DNA from: Alphaproteobacteria bacterium
GTDB lineage: Bacteria; Pseudomonadota; Alphaproteobacteria; Rhizobiales; Devosiaceae
Direction: 5' to 3'
DNA: 64,000 bases
Assembly (NCBI GenBank): GCA_018818925.1
Contig: JAHJQZ010000159.1
Span: 1-64,000, forward strand
This document shows, piece by piece, positions 34,852 to 44,283 of this stretch (position 1 is its first letter; every line of letters begins with the position of its first letter). The position numbers and the translations under genes are program-made. The notes under the pieces were generated by a model that did no database searches, had not been told where the DNA came from, and was given only the letters and a program-made list of their open reading frames with translations.

Positions 34852-35445
34852 ATGAACACCGCGATGATCGGCGCCTTCCTGCTTTTGGCGGTCCCGGCCT
34901 TTTTCACCCCCGGACCGAACAACCTCATGTTGATGACCTCGACGGCCAGGTTCGGCGTCGCGCGCACCCTGCCGCATGCCATCGGCATCGTCGTCGGTTT
35001 TCCCTTCATGGTGTTCGTGGTTGCGCTCGGCCTTGGCGAAGTGTTCGCCGCCTTTCCCGCGCTCAAGCTCGTGCTCAAATATCTTGCCGCCGCCTATCTG
35101 TTGTGGATGGCCTGGAACCTGCTCGGCCTCAGGATCGGCGAGGGCGAAACGCGCGAACGCCCGCTCAGGCCGCACGAGGCGATACTGTTTCAATGGATCA
35201 ATCCCAAAGGCTGGGTCATGGCGACAAGCCTTGCCGCCGCTTTCGTCTCCACCGGGCCGGATCGCCTGTTCAGCGTTGCGGCGATCACCCTTGGCTGTCT
35301 CGTCCTGTCGCCGCTCTCGACCGGCCTGTGGATGCTGTTCGGCGAAAGCCTGCAGGCTTTCCTCAAAAAGACCGGCACCGAACGTTTCCTCGGTGCCGTT
35401 CTGGCCTTGCTCATGGTCGCCGCAGTAATCATGTTTTTCATTTGA
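34852..35445 (+). CDS. LysE/RhtB-family amino-acid exporter
   Basis: A 197-residue inner-membrane exporter with six helices. The family signature PAFFTPGPNNLMLMTSTARF is at the N-terminus and QWINPKGWVMATSLAAAFVS in the centre. Such proteins export basic or hydrophobic amino acids or analogues. The promoter with a palindrome just upstream suggests single-gene control by a repressor. Confidence 0.9.
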   Translation: MNTAMIGAFLLLAVPAFFTPGPNNLMLMTSTARFGVARTLPHAIGIVVGFPFMVFVVALGLGEVFAAFPALKLVLKYLAAAYLLWMAWNLLGLRIGEGETRERPLRPHEAILFQWINPKGWVMATSLAAAFVSTGPDRLFSVAAITLGCLVLSPLSTGLWMLFGESLQAFLKKTGTERFLGAVLALLMVAAVIMFFI

Positions 35446-35532
35446 TCGGTTCGGGTTACACTGTCACACAGGCGTAGTCCAACTGGGTCATGGTCCCCGC
35501 GAATTCGGCGCATCAAGGAAACGAGTCGGTTC

Positions 35533-36339
35533 ATGGCAGAGACGAGCGAGATCAGGCGTGTGCGCGCCTTGTTCATCTCCGACTTGCATCTTGGCATGCG
35601 TTCGGCCTGCATCCGCCAGCTTCTCGGCTTTCTAGGCCGTTACCAGACGGACACGCTTTATCTGGTCGGTGACATCGTCGACGGCTGGAAGCTGCAAAAA
35701 ACCTGGCTGTGGCCGCCCGAATACAACCGCTTCGCCCAGGCGATTCTCAACATGGCGGCCTCGGGCACCAAGGTCTATTACCTGCCGGGCAATCACGACG
35801 AGTTCCTGCGCGAGTATCAGGGCACCTATTTCGGCGATGTCGAACTCGTCGACCGCGCCATCCATACCAGCGCCACCGGCAAGACCTATCTGGTCATCCA
35901 TGGCGACCAGTTCGACATGGTGGTCGGCCAGTTCCCGCGCCTGTCTCATTTCGGCCATTGGGCCTATGACATGGCATTGAAGGTCAACATTCCGATCAAC
36001 TGGGTCCGGCGCCGGCTCGGCCTGCCCTACTGGTCGCTGTCGCAATGGGCCAAGGAGCAGGTGAAGAATTCCTCGGCCATCAAGGACCGCTTCCAGGCCG
36101 CGCTGGTGCGCGAGGCGCGGCAGACCGGCGTCGATGGCGTCATCTGCGGCCATATCCACGTCGCCGACATGCACGACACGCTGGGCGTCGACTACATGAA
36201 TTGCGGCGACTGGGTGGAAAACTGCACCGCCATCGCCGAGCATTTCGACGGAAGCTTCGAACTCGTGCGCTGGCCGCGGGAATTGCCGGCGCGGCAGCCC
36301 GAGCGCCGCAGACTGAGAGTGGTGCGTATTGCCCAGTAG
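35533..36339 (+). CDS. LpxH-like metallophosphoesterase (UDP-2,3-diacylglucosamine diphosphatase type)
   Basis: This 268-residue calcineurin-fold enzyme carries the metal motifs FISDLHLG, LVGDIVDGW, YLPGNHDEF, IHGDQFD and CGHIHVADM in the usual order. The long middle insert (NWVRRRLGLPYWSLSQWAKE) is typical of LpxH-related proteins in this order of bacteria. LpxH removes UMP in lipid A synthesis, but this subgroup is often paired with a glycosyltransferase as here, so another envelope-lipid role is possible. Its last 11 bases overlap the glycosyltransferase gene. Confidence 0.85.
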   Translation: MAETSEIRRVRALFISDLHLGMRSACIRQLLGFLGRYQTDTLYLVGDIVDGWKLQKTWLWPPEYNRFAQAILNMAASGTKVYYLPGNHDEFLREYQGTYFGDVELVDRAIHTSATGKTYLVIHGDQFDMVVGQFPRLSHFGHWAYDMALKVNIPINWVRRRLGLPYWSLSQWAKEQVKNSSAIKDRFQAALVREARQTGVDGVICGHIHVADMHDTLGVDYMNCGDWVENCTAIAEHFDGSFELVRWPRELPARQPERRRLRVVRIAQ

Positions 36340-37366
36340 AATCGTCATCGTGACCGACGCCTGGACGCCACAGATCAACGGCGTCGTCAGGTGCCTGACC
36401 GCCGTCGGCGACGAACTCGCCGAGCGCGGCCTGGACGTGTTCTACCTGACGCCCAGTCAGTTCTGGACCGTGCCGCTGCCGACCTATCCCGAAATCCAGC
36501 TCGCCCTGGCGCCGCAGAGCCATGTGGCCGCCTATTTCGACCGGGTGCAGCCCGACCATATCCACATCGCCACCGAAGGCCCGCTCGGCCTGCAGGCGCG
36601 CCTGTTCTGCGAGTGGAACAAGGTCGGTTTCACCACGAGCTACCACACCCGTTTTCCCGAATACCTCGCCGCCCGCGTGCCCATCCCGACCGAGGTGAGC
36701 TACGCCTATCTGCGCTGGTTCCACGCCGAGGCGTCCGCGACCATGGTGCCGACCAAATCGGTTGCCGAGGTGCTGATGGCGCAAGGCTTCCGCAATTTGA
36801 GGATCTGGTCGCGCGGCGTCGACGCGGCCGCCTTCCATCCCGGCTCCAAATCGCTGTTCCGCGACCTGCCGGGCCCGCATCTTTTGTATGTCGGGCGCGT
36901 CGCGGTCGAAAAGAATGTCGAGGCCTTCCTGCGCCTCGACACAACAGGCTCGCGGATCGTGGTGGGCGATGGTCCGCAACTCGAGGACCTCAGGAAGAAA
37001 TACCCCGAAACGCGTTTCGTCGGGCCGAAATTCGGCGAGGATCTCCGGGCCCATTACCAGAGCGCCGATGTTCTGGTCTTTCCCTCGATGACCGACACGT
37101 TCGGCAATGTCATGATCGAGGCCATGGCCTGCGGCACGCCGGTCGCGGCTTTCCCGGTAACCGGCCCGGTCGACGTTCTGACCGATCCGCGCGCCGGCGC
37201 CATGCATGCCGACCTTAATACGGCGGTCCGGCAGGCACTGACGCTCGACAGGGCCGACGCGCTCGCTCATTCCAGGCGCTTTTCCTGGGCGCACACCACC
37301 GACCAGTTCGCCTCGTGGCTGGTGCCGGCCCGGCTCGACGCCCGCCGCAGCCGAACCGCCGCCTGA
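36329..37366 (+). CDS. Glycosyltransferase family 4 (mannosyltransferase-like)
   Basis: This 345-residue GT-B enzyme reads IVIVTDAWTPQINGVVRCL at the start, LYVGRVAVEKNVEAFLRL at the domain junction and PSMTDTFGNVMIEAMACGTP at the donor-binding site, as in MgtA-type alpha-mannosyltransferases. The start is a TTG at 36329 that overlaps the phosphoesterase gene, so the two are coupled. They probably act on one lipid or glycolipid product of the inner membrane. Confidence 0.86.
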   Translation: MPSRIVIVTDAWTPQINGVVRCLTAVGDELAERGLDVFYLTPSQFWTVPLPTYPEIQLALAPQSHVAAYFDRVQPDHIHIATEGPLGLQARLFCEWNKVGFTTSYHTRFPEYLAARVPIPTEVSYAYLRWFHAEASATMVPTKSVAEVLMAQGFRNLRIWSRGVDAAAFHPGSKSLFRDLPGPHLLYVGRVAVEKNVEAFLRLDTTGSRIVVGDGPQLEDLRKKYPETRFVGPKFGEDLRAHYQSADVLVFPSMTDTFGNVMIEAMACGTPVAAFPVTGPVDVLTDPRAGAMHADLNTAVRQALTLDRADALAHSRRFSWAHTTDQFASWLVPARLDARRSRTAA

Positions 37367-37639
37367 GCGCTGCACGCCGGCGCCATGGCGTTTCTCCCGC
37401 ATCGAACCGATGCATGGCGTCCCGCACTATTTGCGGCACCGGCTTGGCGGGAGCACTATAAGAGCGGCGAGTCCCGTGCGGGCGAGCGTCTGGCGCTTTT
37501 GCGGGACAGGCGGATAGCCCTTTCCGGTTCGAACGTGTAATCACTCGGCCGCTTCGGCCATGCCACCCGTTTTCCTCGCAACCCGACACGGTCGTCGCCG
37601 CGCGGCCTGGCGCGTCCGGCGGTTCTTCTGGAGTTCTCA

Positions 37640-38905
37640 ATGCATTTTCCGCAATTGCGCGGTTCGATCTCACCCGAAGCCCGGACGGCGCTGTTCTATT
37701 TCATCGCCTACGGCATGCCCGGCGCTCTCGGCGCCTATTTCGGCATCTGGCTGACCGACCGGGGGCTGAGCGCCGGTGAGATCGGCTGGATCAATTCGGC
37801 GCCAATCTTTTTGTCGCTGTTGCTCAATCTTTCTGTCGGCCGGCTTGCCGACCGGGCCGGGGACTGGCGCAGCGCCATCGTCATCGGCGCCTTCGTATCG
37901 CTGCTGCTGACCGGCGGACTGTTTTTCGCCAGCGGCTTTTGGAGCATGCTGGCGGTCTTTACCCTGATGATCCTGCCTTTCGCGCTGGTCATGCCGGTGC
38001 TCGATGCCGCCACCATGCGGCTGACGCGCCGCAACGGTTCCAATTTCGCACTGGTGCGCGCCTTCGGCACCGTCGGCTACGTTACCTTCCTGTTCGGCGC
38101 GGCCCTCGTTGTCGGCATGTTCGGCGCCGGCGCCTATGTGCCCTTGGTGTTCGCCATAGCCCTGGCGCGCGCCATCGTGTCGCTGGTCCTGCCGCGTTTC
38201 CGCGCCAGGGCGGACGCGCCGCCGCCTGTTGTGGCAGCGGTTCCGGCACCGATGGCGGAAGCCGCGCCGCCCGCCATTGCGCCGGCGACGCATCTGGCGC
38301 CGACCTCGCGGCTCGCCGACGTTCTGAAGCCCTGGTTCGTCGCGCCGATCGTCGCCTTCGCGCTCATGCAGGGCCTGCACTTCATTCTCGGCGCCTTTTC
38401 CGGCCTCATCTGGCGCGACAACGGCATCGACGAAACCCTTGTCGGTCCGCTGCTGGCGCTCGGCTCGATCGCCGAAATCTTCGCCATGCTGTCGTTCAGG
38501 CGCTTCGCCGCCCGCTTCACCGCCCGTCACCTGATGCTGTTCGCCGTGCTGGTCTCGGCCATCCGCTGGGGCGGCATGGCGCTCAACCCGCCACTTTGGG
38601 TCCTGGCGCTGCTGCAGCTGACCCATGCGGCGACCTTCGCCATCGCCTATCTCGGCCTTTTGAACTTCATCGCCAACTGGACCTCCGAAGACATTGCCGC
38701 CGAGGCGCAAAGCTTTGCCATGGTGGTCCAGACCGGCGTGATCGTGGTCTCGCTGTCGAGCTTTGGCTATCTGGTCGACCTGTTCGGCAATCTCGCCTTC
38801 GCCAGCGGCGTCGTTACCTCGCTCCTCGCCGCCGCCTGCCTCGTCTGGTCCCTCAATCTCAAGCCGGCGGCCGATACCGACCCGCCGGAAAACGCGACGG
38901 GCTAG
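37640..38905 (+). CDS. MFS transporter (MFS_1-like / nucleoside-H+ symporter type)
   Basis: This 421-residue major-facilitator protein with 12 helices begins ARTALFYFIAYGMPGALGAY. An Ala/Pro-rich central loop (residues about 192-225) separates the two six-helix halves. It resembles the MFS_1-like group related to sugar and nucleoside permeases. GGAG lies 8 bases before the ATG. The substrate is unknown. The 273 bp before it contain CTTTCCGGTTCGAACGTG (near 37520), which matches part of the RIME-like repeats. Confidence 0.82.
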   Translation: MHFPQLRGSISPEARTALFYFIAYGMPGALGAYFGIWLTDRGLSAGEIGWINSAPIFLSLLLNLSVGRLADRAGDWRSAIVIGAFVSLLLTGGLFFASGFWSMLAVFTLMILPFALVMPVLDAATMRLTRRNGSNFALVRAFGTVGYVTFLFGAALVVGMFGAGAYVPLVFAIALARAIVSLVLPRFRARADAPPPVVAAVPAPMAEAAPPAIAPATHLAPTSRLADVLKPWFVAPIVAFALMQGLHFILGAFSGLIWRDNGIDETLVGPLLALGSIAEIFAMLSFRRFAARFTARHLMLFAVLVSAIRWGGMALNPPLWVLALLQLTHAATFAIAYLGLLNFIANWTSEDIAAEAQSFAMVVQTGVIVVSLSSFGYLVDLFGNLAFASGVVTSLLAAACLVWSLNLKPAADTDPPENATG

Positions 38906-38940
38906 CGCCGGTCATTTACTCATGGCATCGGCACGAGCTT

Positions 38941-39053
38941 CCCTCCCCTTTGACGGGGAGGGTGGCCCGGCGCAGCCGGGTCGGGTGGGGTGGGGCGGCA
39001 AACGCCGGCGCAGGTACCCCCAATCTCAATCCCGCCCCGCAAGGGGGAGGCAA
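38941..39053. repeat. Intergenic palindromic element with CCCTCCCC termini
   Basis: It begins with the stem CCCTCCCC / GGGGAGGG (38941-38962) and ends CCCCGCAAGGGGGAGG. The same termini occur in the shorter elements near 6799, 7701 and 28671. Elements of this type are common between genes in Rhizobiales. Confidence 0.55.
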
Positions 39054-39125
39054 GCAAAGGCGCTGCTTCCGTCAATAGATGACAGGCTCCAGAGCGCTTC
39101 ACGTTTTGATGGAAATGCCCCACCG

Positions 39126-39231
39126 CCGTCATTGCGAGCGCCCACGGGGCGCGCGGCATTCCAGTGGCCACAAGCATTTGCGCCTGTATCTGTCTGGATT
39201 ACCGCGTCGCTATCGCTCCTCGCAATGACGG
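39126..39231. repeat. 106-bp element with terminal CCGTCATTGCGAG inverted repeats
   Basis: CCGTCATTGCGAG (39126-39138) and its exact complement CTCGCAATGACGG (39219-39231) bound 80 bases with inner TGGATTACCGCGTCGCTATCG. The GTCATTGCGAG motif is a widespread dispersed repeat in proteobacteria. No transposase is present, so this would be a non-autonomous element. Confidence 0.7.
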
Positions 39232-39342
39232 CAGCGCTTCAGGTGAAACGTGAATTTGGCCAATTTGCCGGCAAACGGCGCGCCAAAGAAAATGGGCGAC
39301 CCGAAGGCCGCCCAGAGGGATGTGCCGCAGGCTGGACCTGGT

Positions 39343-42300
39343 TCAGGCAAGCCGCCCGGCCGCGTGCGCCAGCATGGTATAGACCTTGCCGCGGTCGCTC
39401 AGCAGCAGGCCGCGGGTTTCGCCCTGGGCCTGCGGACCGGCGGCGGCGCGGCGCAGATACTGCTCGAACTCTTCCATATAGGCATTTGCCGTCGCGGCGA
39501 AATCGGAGTCGCGCTGCAGCTTCTTGCGCACCTCGTCGTAAACGCCCTGGCCGCTCAGCGTATAGATGCGGCGCGAAAAGACATTGGACTCGCCGGCCTG
39601 GTAGCGCTGCCACGCCTCGTTGAGGGCGCCCTGGTCGATGGCGCGGGCGATCTCGCTCGATAGATTCGAGAAGCTGTTCTGGGCGGCACGCGGGGCGCTG
39701 GCCTGGCTGGCCGAAGCGTTGCGCAACACATCGCGCAGCCAGCCGCCGCCGTTTTCACCGTTGTCGGCGACCGGAGCGCGCGGCGCCGTGTGCGGCTGCG
39801 GGGCCGAGAGCACGCCTTCGAGCGCCGTGGCGATGTCCGCCGTCGAGGCGGGCGGCGTGGACGGGCGCACGATCGGCTGACGGGCCTCGATCGGGCGCGA
39901 TTCCTCGCGACGTGGCTCCTCGCGGCGCGGTTCCGGCCGGCGCGAGGCGGGAGCCGGGACCGGTTCCTCGCGACGCGGCGGACGCCTTACGCTGACGTCA
40001 TGCGTGCTCGACTGCGACCGCACGATGGCGTTGAGCTCATTGAGCGCCTCGATCTGCTCGGCCACGACGCGGCGCATGGCGGCGGCGCTGGCCCGGGTTT
40101 CCTCCGGCAGTTCCAAGACGCCGCGCTGCAGTTCCGAACGGGTGGCTTCGAGTTCGTGGCCGACCTGGCCGGCCGTGGCGCGCATGGCCGAAGCCGTCTC
40201 GTTGAACCTTCGCGTCGCCTCGTCGAGCGTCGCCTGCATCTCGGAGAGCATGGTCTGCTGCGCGTCGCCCAGAATCTGGTTGGCGCGGCGGCTCTGGCTG
40301 TCGGCCGACATCGAGAAATTCTCGATGCCTTCGGTGACGGCGCTGGCAGTCGAGGCCAGGGCGTTTTCCATCGCCCGCCGCGCGGCGACGAGGCGCTGCT
40401 CGGTCTCGGACACGGTTTCGGCGATGGAATGGGCGAAGGTGCGCATGCGCTCGTCGATCTCGTCGGCGCGGGCCGTGAAGCTTTCGGCGAGGGCCTCCAT
40501 GGCGCCGCGGCGGTTCTCGAGCGTGTCGATCGAGAAATTGCCGGCCTGGGTGAGGCTGTTGGCGGCACGGTCGATATTGATGGCCTGGCTGTCGAGCGAG
40601 CCGATCAGCGCGCCGAACTCCTCGGTCATCGAACCGATGGCCCGCTGGAAGGCGCCGACATGCTGGCTGACCAGCGTGCCGGCCTGTTCGGTCGCCGTGA
40701 GCGCGTCCTTGACCGTGGTCGAATAGGTCGAGGTCTGGGTGGCGACCTTGCTCTCGAGGTCGGCGAGATTGGTCGTCGTGGTTTCGAGCACGCGTTGCAG
40801 CAACAGGTTGGAATCGTTGAGCCGCTTCAGCGCATCGCCCAGTTCGCTCTGGATGCGCCGGGTCGTCTCCGACATGACGTGCTCGGTGTCGCCGGCCGAC
40901 TGGGCCAGGGCATCGCGCAACAGGTTGCCGTGGTTCCTCAATGAGGCGTCGAGCCGGCTCGAACTGGCGTCGATGATCTGGGCGAAGGCCGTCGACTGCT
41001 CGGAAACGACCTTGTTCATCTGGCCGATCCGAGCGTCGAGCTGTTCGGCCGTGGCGACGGCCTTGACCTCGACCAGGTCCTCGATATGGCGGGCCGCGTC
41101 CTTGACCTGTTCGAGCGCCGTGCGCACGGCAACGTCCATGCGGGCCGCCGTCTGCTCGACATCGGTCGACAGCGAGGCGGTCGCCTGCGAGATGCGGGTG
41201 GCAATGGTTTCCTCGATGCGGTCGGCGCCGGCTTCGAGGTCGGACATCGACTTGGTGATCGATGAATTGAGCGTCTTGTTGAGCTCGGCCAGCCGGTCGG
41301 CGGTGATCTCGGTGCGGGCGGTGATGGCCTCGGGCAGGGTGCCCAGCCGCTGGTCCACCATGTCGGTGATCGAGGTGCGGGCGTGCTCGACGCTCGATTC
41401 GACCGCCTGGGCGGCTTCGCGGGCGCTTTCGACGATCTTGGAACTGACCGAACTCAGGCGCGCCGTCAGGCCGGATTCGACGTCGCCGAGGCGGGAAACG
41501 GCGGCGGCGACGCCGCTGCCGAGATTGGCGTTGACCGCCTCGACCTTGCCGTCGATCAGGGTACTGACCCGGTTCGACTGTTCGGTCATGGTGTTGACCA
41601 CATGCGTCATGGCCTGGCCGACGCGATTGTCGAGCGCCATGCCCTGGCTTTCGATGGCGGTCGAAATCTGCACCGTGCGCGTTTCGATCTCGTCGCTTAA
41701 GGCGCGCGTGCGCGTGTCCAGCGCCTTGGACAGCAGGTTGGTCTCGTGCGCCAGCGCCTCGGAGAAGCGTTCGGTGCGCGTCGACAGGGCGTCGCCGAAT
41801 TCCTGGGTGCGGGTCGACAGCGCCTCCGAGAGCTGCTGGGTGCGCGTGGCGATGCGTTCGGCAATGGCGCGTGTCTGGGTGCCCAGCGCCTCGCCGAGGG
41901 CGCGGGTGCTCTCGTCGATGGCGAAGCTCATCTCGCCGGTCTTGCCCTCAAGCGTTGTGGCGAACTCCGCCGTCCTCAGGGCAATGGCCTCGTCGAGGTC
42001 GCCGGCGGTCTTTTCGATGGCGGCGCTGAATTCGTCGGACCGGCCCTCGATCATCTTGCCGAAGCTGTCGGCGCGATGGTCGAGGATATTGGACAGGCCT
42101 TCGGTCTTGGAGGCGAGGGATTCATTGATCAGGTTGGCGCGGTCGTCGAGCCTGGTGATGAAGCCGCCCAGATGGGTTTCGAACGTCGTCTCGATTTCGC
42201 GGGTGCGGCCCTCGATGGTCGCGCCGAGCCCGGAGGTCATGTCCTCAAGCGTTGCGGCGAGGGCCTCGGTTTTCTCATCCGCGGCCAAAAGGAAGTTCCG

Positions 42301-43971
42301 GGTGCCGGCGTCGAGCGTTTCGCCGAGCCGGCCGGTCTTGTCGTTGAGCGCCGTTTCGAGCTGGCTGGCGCGGATGTCGAAACTCTGGGTGTGATCGCCC
42401 AGGTGGGTGATCAGCCGCTCGCCCTTTTCGGAAACGACATTGTCGAGGGCGTTGAGGCGGTCGTCGAGCATGACCGTGACTTCGTCGACGCGGGTCGACA
42501 GCGTCGACAGGGCCGCCCCGCCGGCGGAGGACAGCGCGTCACGGGCCGTTTCGGCGTTTTCCTCGATGACCGCGCCGATCTCGATGATCGCCGACTGGAA
42601 ACGGCTCTCGATGGCGTTGACGCGGATCGACATCGATTCCTCGAGCCGGTCGATCAGATTGGTCAGCACTTCCTCGGCCCGCACCGTGCGGCCGCCGATA
42701 TCGCCGACAATGCGCGACCCGAGCGCTTCGAGCGCCCGGGAAAGCGCGGCTTCGCGTTCGTCGAGACCAGCGATCATGGCGTCGCCGCCGGCGGACATGG
42801 CGGCCGAAATCTGGCCGGTCTTGTCCTCGAGCGAGGCGCTGACCACCTCGGCGCGGCCGTCGATGGCCTCGATGAGGGAGTCCATGCGGGCATCGATGGA
42901 GGCGGCGAGGTTGTTGGTCCGGTTGTCGAACACCTGGGCCAGTTCGCCGGCGCGCTGTCCGAACAGCCCGTCGAACCGTTCGAAATGGCCGTCGAGCGCC
43001 GCGGCCATGTCCGAACCGCGGTTGTCGATACCGGCGATCAGGCGTCCCGAGCGGTCGTCGAGCAGCGACTGGAACTGCCCGGTGGCGTTCTCGATCTGGC
43101 TGCGCGCCGCGGCGCCGTGTTCGGTGATCGTGGCGCTCAATGTGGCGCCGATCTGCTGCAGGTCGCCGATCATGGCGGTATGGGCGCCGCCAATGGCGTC
43201 GCGCACCCGGTCGGAATTGTCGATGACGGCGTCGCGCTGGACGGCCAGGTCCTGGATGAGGGCGCGCAGCCGCATCTCGTTTTCCGAATAGGTGCGTTCG
43301 AGGGCGGTGACTTCGTTGTGCACCATGACCTCGAGCTCGCCGGCCCGGCTGAGGGCGCGTTCGAGCCCGTCGCCGAGGGCGTTAACCTCGCGCCGGACAG
43401 CCTGTCCGACCGTCGCCACCTTGTCGGCGGCCGTGGTTTCGGGATCGGTCAGGCGGATGGCGGCCTGGGTCATGGACGAGGCGGCGATTTTGAGTTCCTG
43501 GGCGCGGCGCACCAGGATGGCGACCGCGAAAAATCCGACGATCGGCAGGGCGATCAGCGCCACAAGGCCGGCGAATTCGGGCGAGGCGAAAAAAGCGTTG
43601 GCGCCGCCGGCGCTGGCAAGCTCGGCATTGTAGCGCAGAAAACCGACCCCGCCGGTCATGGCGAGCCAGATCAGCGACAGAACCGAAGCGAGGATCAGCG
43701 GGGTGTTCGAGGTGCGCGATTGCAGCGAGTACAAAAGGCCGGCGCTCGGCATGCGGTCGTCATTGGCGACCGAGCCGGTCTGGCTGGCGATCTTTTCGCC
43801 CGAGCGGCGGCGTTCGGCCGGCTTCATCGGCTCGTCCTCGCGTTTTCGGGGCAGGCGCCTCGGCGACCCGCCCGCCTCGGACGGAAACACGGAATCCTTG
43901 AGCGCGTTTTCGACGGCAGAGAATGCCAGGGCCGCGGGATCGTCGGACTTGGAGGTCGGTTCGTTCGCCAT
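39343..43971 (-). CDS. Giant coiled-coil membrane protein, growth-pole-ring (GPR/RgsE)-like
   Basis: This 1542-residue protein has a cytosolic N-terminus, two membrane helices (about 91-113 and 133-154), then more than 1100 residues of apolipoprotein-like helical repeats. A Pro/Arg/Glu-rich linker follows (about 1310-1370), then a folded C-terminal domain ending YTMLAHAAGRLA. Around residues 690-780 the repeat has an exact 11-residue period, for example SEALSTRTQEF, GDALSTRTERF and SEALAHETNLL. This architecture matches the polar-growth scaffold GPR (Agrobacterium) and RgsE (Sinorhizobium); the assignment rests on architecture, not alignment. It is divergent from an Hpt gene across a gap with a CtrA-type box. 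Confidence 0.8.
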   Translation of the reverse strand: MANEPTSKSDDPAALAFSAVENALKDSVFPSEAGGSPRRLPRKREDEPMKPAERRRSGEKIASQTGSVANDDRMPSAGLLYSLQSRTSNTPLILASVLSLIWLAMTGGVGFLRYNAELASAGGANAFFASPEFAGLVALIALPIVGFFAVAILVRRAQELKIAASSMTQAAIRLTDPETTAADKVATVGQAVRREVNALGDGLERALSRAGELEVMVHNEVTALERTYSENEMRLRALIQDLAVQRDAVIDNSDRVRDAIGGAHTAMIGDLQQIGATLSATITEHGAAARSQIENATGQFQSLLDDRSGRLIAGIDNRGSDMAAALDGHFERFDGLFGQRAGELAQVFDNRTNNLAASIDARMDSLIEAIDGRAEVVSASLEDKTGQISAAMSAGGDAMIAGLDEREAALSRALEALGSRIVGDIGGRTVRAEEVLTNLIDRLEESMSIRVNAIESRFQSAIIEIGAVIEENAETARDALSSAGGAALSTLSTRVDEVTVMLDDRLNALDNVVSEKGERLITHLGDHTQSFDIRASQLETALNDKTGRLGETLDAGTRNFLLAADEKTEALAATLEDMTSGLGATIEGRTREIETTFETHLGGFITRLDDRANLINESLASKTEGLSNILDHRADSFGKMIEGRSDEFSAAIEKTAGDLDEAIALRTAEFATTLEGKTGEMSFAIDESTRALGEALGTQTRAIAERIATRTQQLSEALSTRTQEFGDALSTRTERFSEALAHETNLLSKALDTRTRALSDEIETRTVQISTAIESQGMALDNRVGQAMTHVVNTMTEQSNRVSTLIDGKVEAVNANLGSGVAAAVSRLGDVESGLTARLSSVSSKIVESAREAAQAVESSVEHARTSITDMVDQRLGTLPEAITARTEITADRLAELNKTLNSSITKSMSDLEAGADRIEETIATRISQATASLSTDVEQTAARMDVAVRTALEQVKDAARHIEDLVEVKAVATAEQLDARIGQMNKVVSEQSTAFAQIIDASSSRLDASLRNHGNLLRDALAQSAGDTEHVMSETTRRIQSELGDALKRLNDSNLLLQRVLETTTTNLADLESKVATQTSTYSTTVKDALTATEQAGTLVSQHVGAFQRAIGSMTEEFGALIGSLDSQAINIDRAANSLTQAGNFSIDTLENRRGAMEALAESFTARADEIDERMRTFAHSIAETVSETEQRLVAARRAMENALASTASAVTEGIENFSMSADSQSRRANQILGDAQQTMLSEMQATLDEATRRFNETASAMRATAGQVGHELEATRSELQRGVLELPEETRASAAAMRRVVAEQIEALNELNAIVRSQSSTHDVSVRRPPRREEPVPAPASRRPEPRREEPRREESRPIEARQPIVRPSTPPASTADIATALEGVLSAPQPHTAPRAPVADNGENGGGWLRDVLRNASASQASAPRAAQNSFSNLSSEIARAIDQGALNEAWQRYQAGESNVFSRRIYTLSGQGVYDEVRKKLQRDSDFAATANAYMEEFEQYLRRAAAGPQAQGETRGLLLSDRGKVYTMLAHAAGRLA

Positions 43972-44283
43972 ACTCTACAACTCTCGCATTGGCTTCAGGC
44001 CTGATACGGCGTGTGCGAGATGCGATGTCAGCCTCCCCGCCGGGCGCCGATGCGGCGTGAAACCCCCCGGCCTCCGACCGCCTTTGCTTGCACCTGCGCC
44101 GCCGCGCGCTGGTAACATGCCTTTATACACGCCGAACCGGCGATTTAGAACATTTTCTTAATGAAAGGTTAATTTGTGTGCAAATCTCCGGCCCTGGCGG
44201 GGCCGCATCGCCCCGCTCGCGGCGAAGGAGAAGATTAACCGGCGCCGGATACACTGCGCCCCGAAAAGACCGGAGTGCGGAAC
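43972..44283. other. 312-bp divergent promoter region of the growth-pole and Hpt genes
   Basis: There is no gene. It contains a CtrA-type box at 44158-44172 in a locally AT-rich stretch (44120-44190), and AATTTG-TGTG-CAAAT, a short dyad at 44171-44185. The likely promoters of both divergent genes lie here. Confidence 0.6.
44158..44172. promoter_or_regulatory. CtrA-type box TTAA-N7-TTAA
   Basis: TTAA-TGAAAGG-TTAA is a perfect match to the core consensus of the cell-cycle regulator CtrA of alphaproteobacteria. It lies 112 bases before the Hpt ATG and 187 bases before the giant-protein ATG on the other strand. Confidence 0.55.

Larger units (their letters stand above)
38906..39342. other. 437-bp non-coding region made of stacked repeats
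   Basis: Three unrelated repeats lie side by side: a CCCTCCCC/GGGGAGGG palindromic element (38941-39053), a partial RIME-like arm with CACGTTTTGATGGAA (near 39100), and a 106-bp element with 13-bp terminal inverted repeats (39126-39231). No gene is seen. Confidence 0.7.

Noticed and set aside
39126-39231. Insertion sequence
   Set aside because: It has terminal inverted repeats but is only 106 bp without any coding capacity; it is classed as a small dispersed repeat.
41640-41920. Regular short repeats considered as a CRISPR array
   Set aside because: The 33-bp period encodes an 11-residue protein repeat inside an open frame; units vary and there are no spacers.
41746-44004. Plus-strand open frame of about 750 codons opposite the giant coiled-coil gene
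   Set aside because: It mirrors the repeat of the real gene and has no ribosome site or known domain; the minus-strand protein has clear helices and a folded C-terminus.
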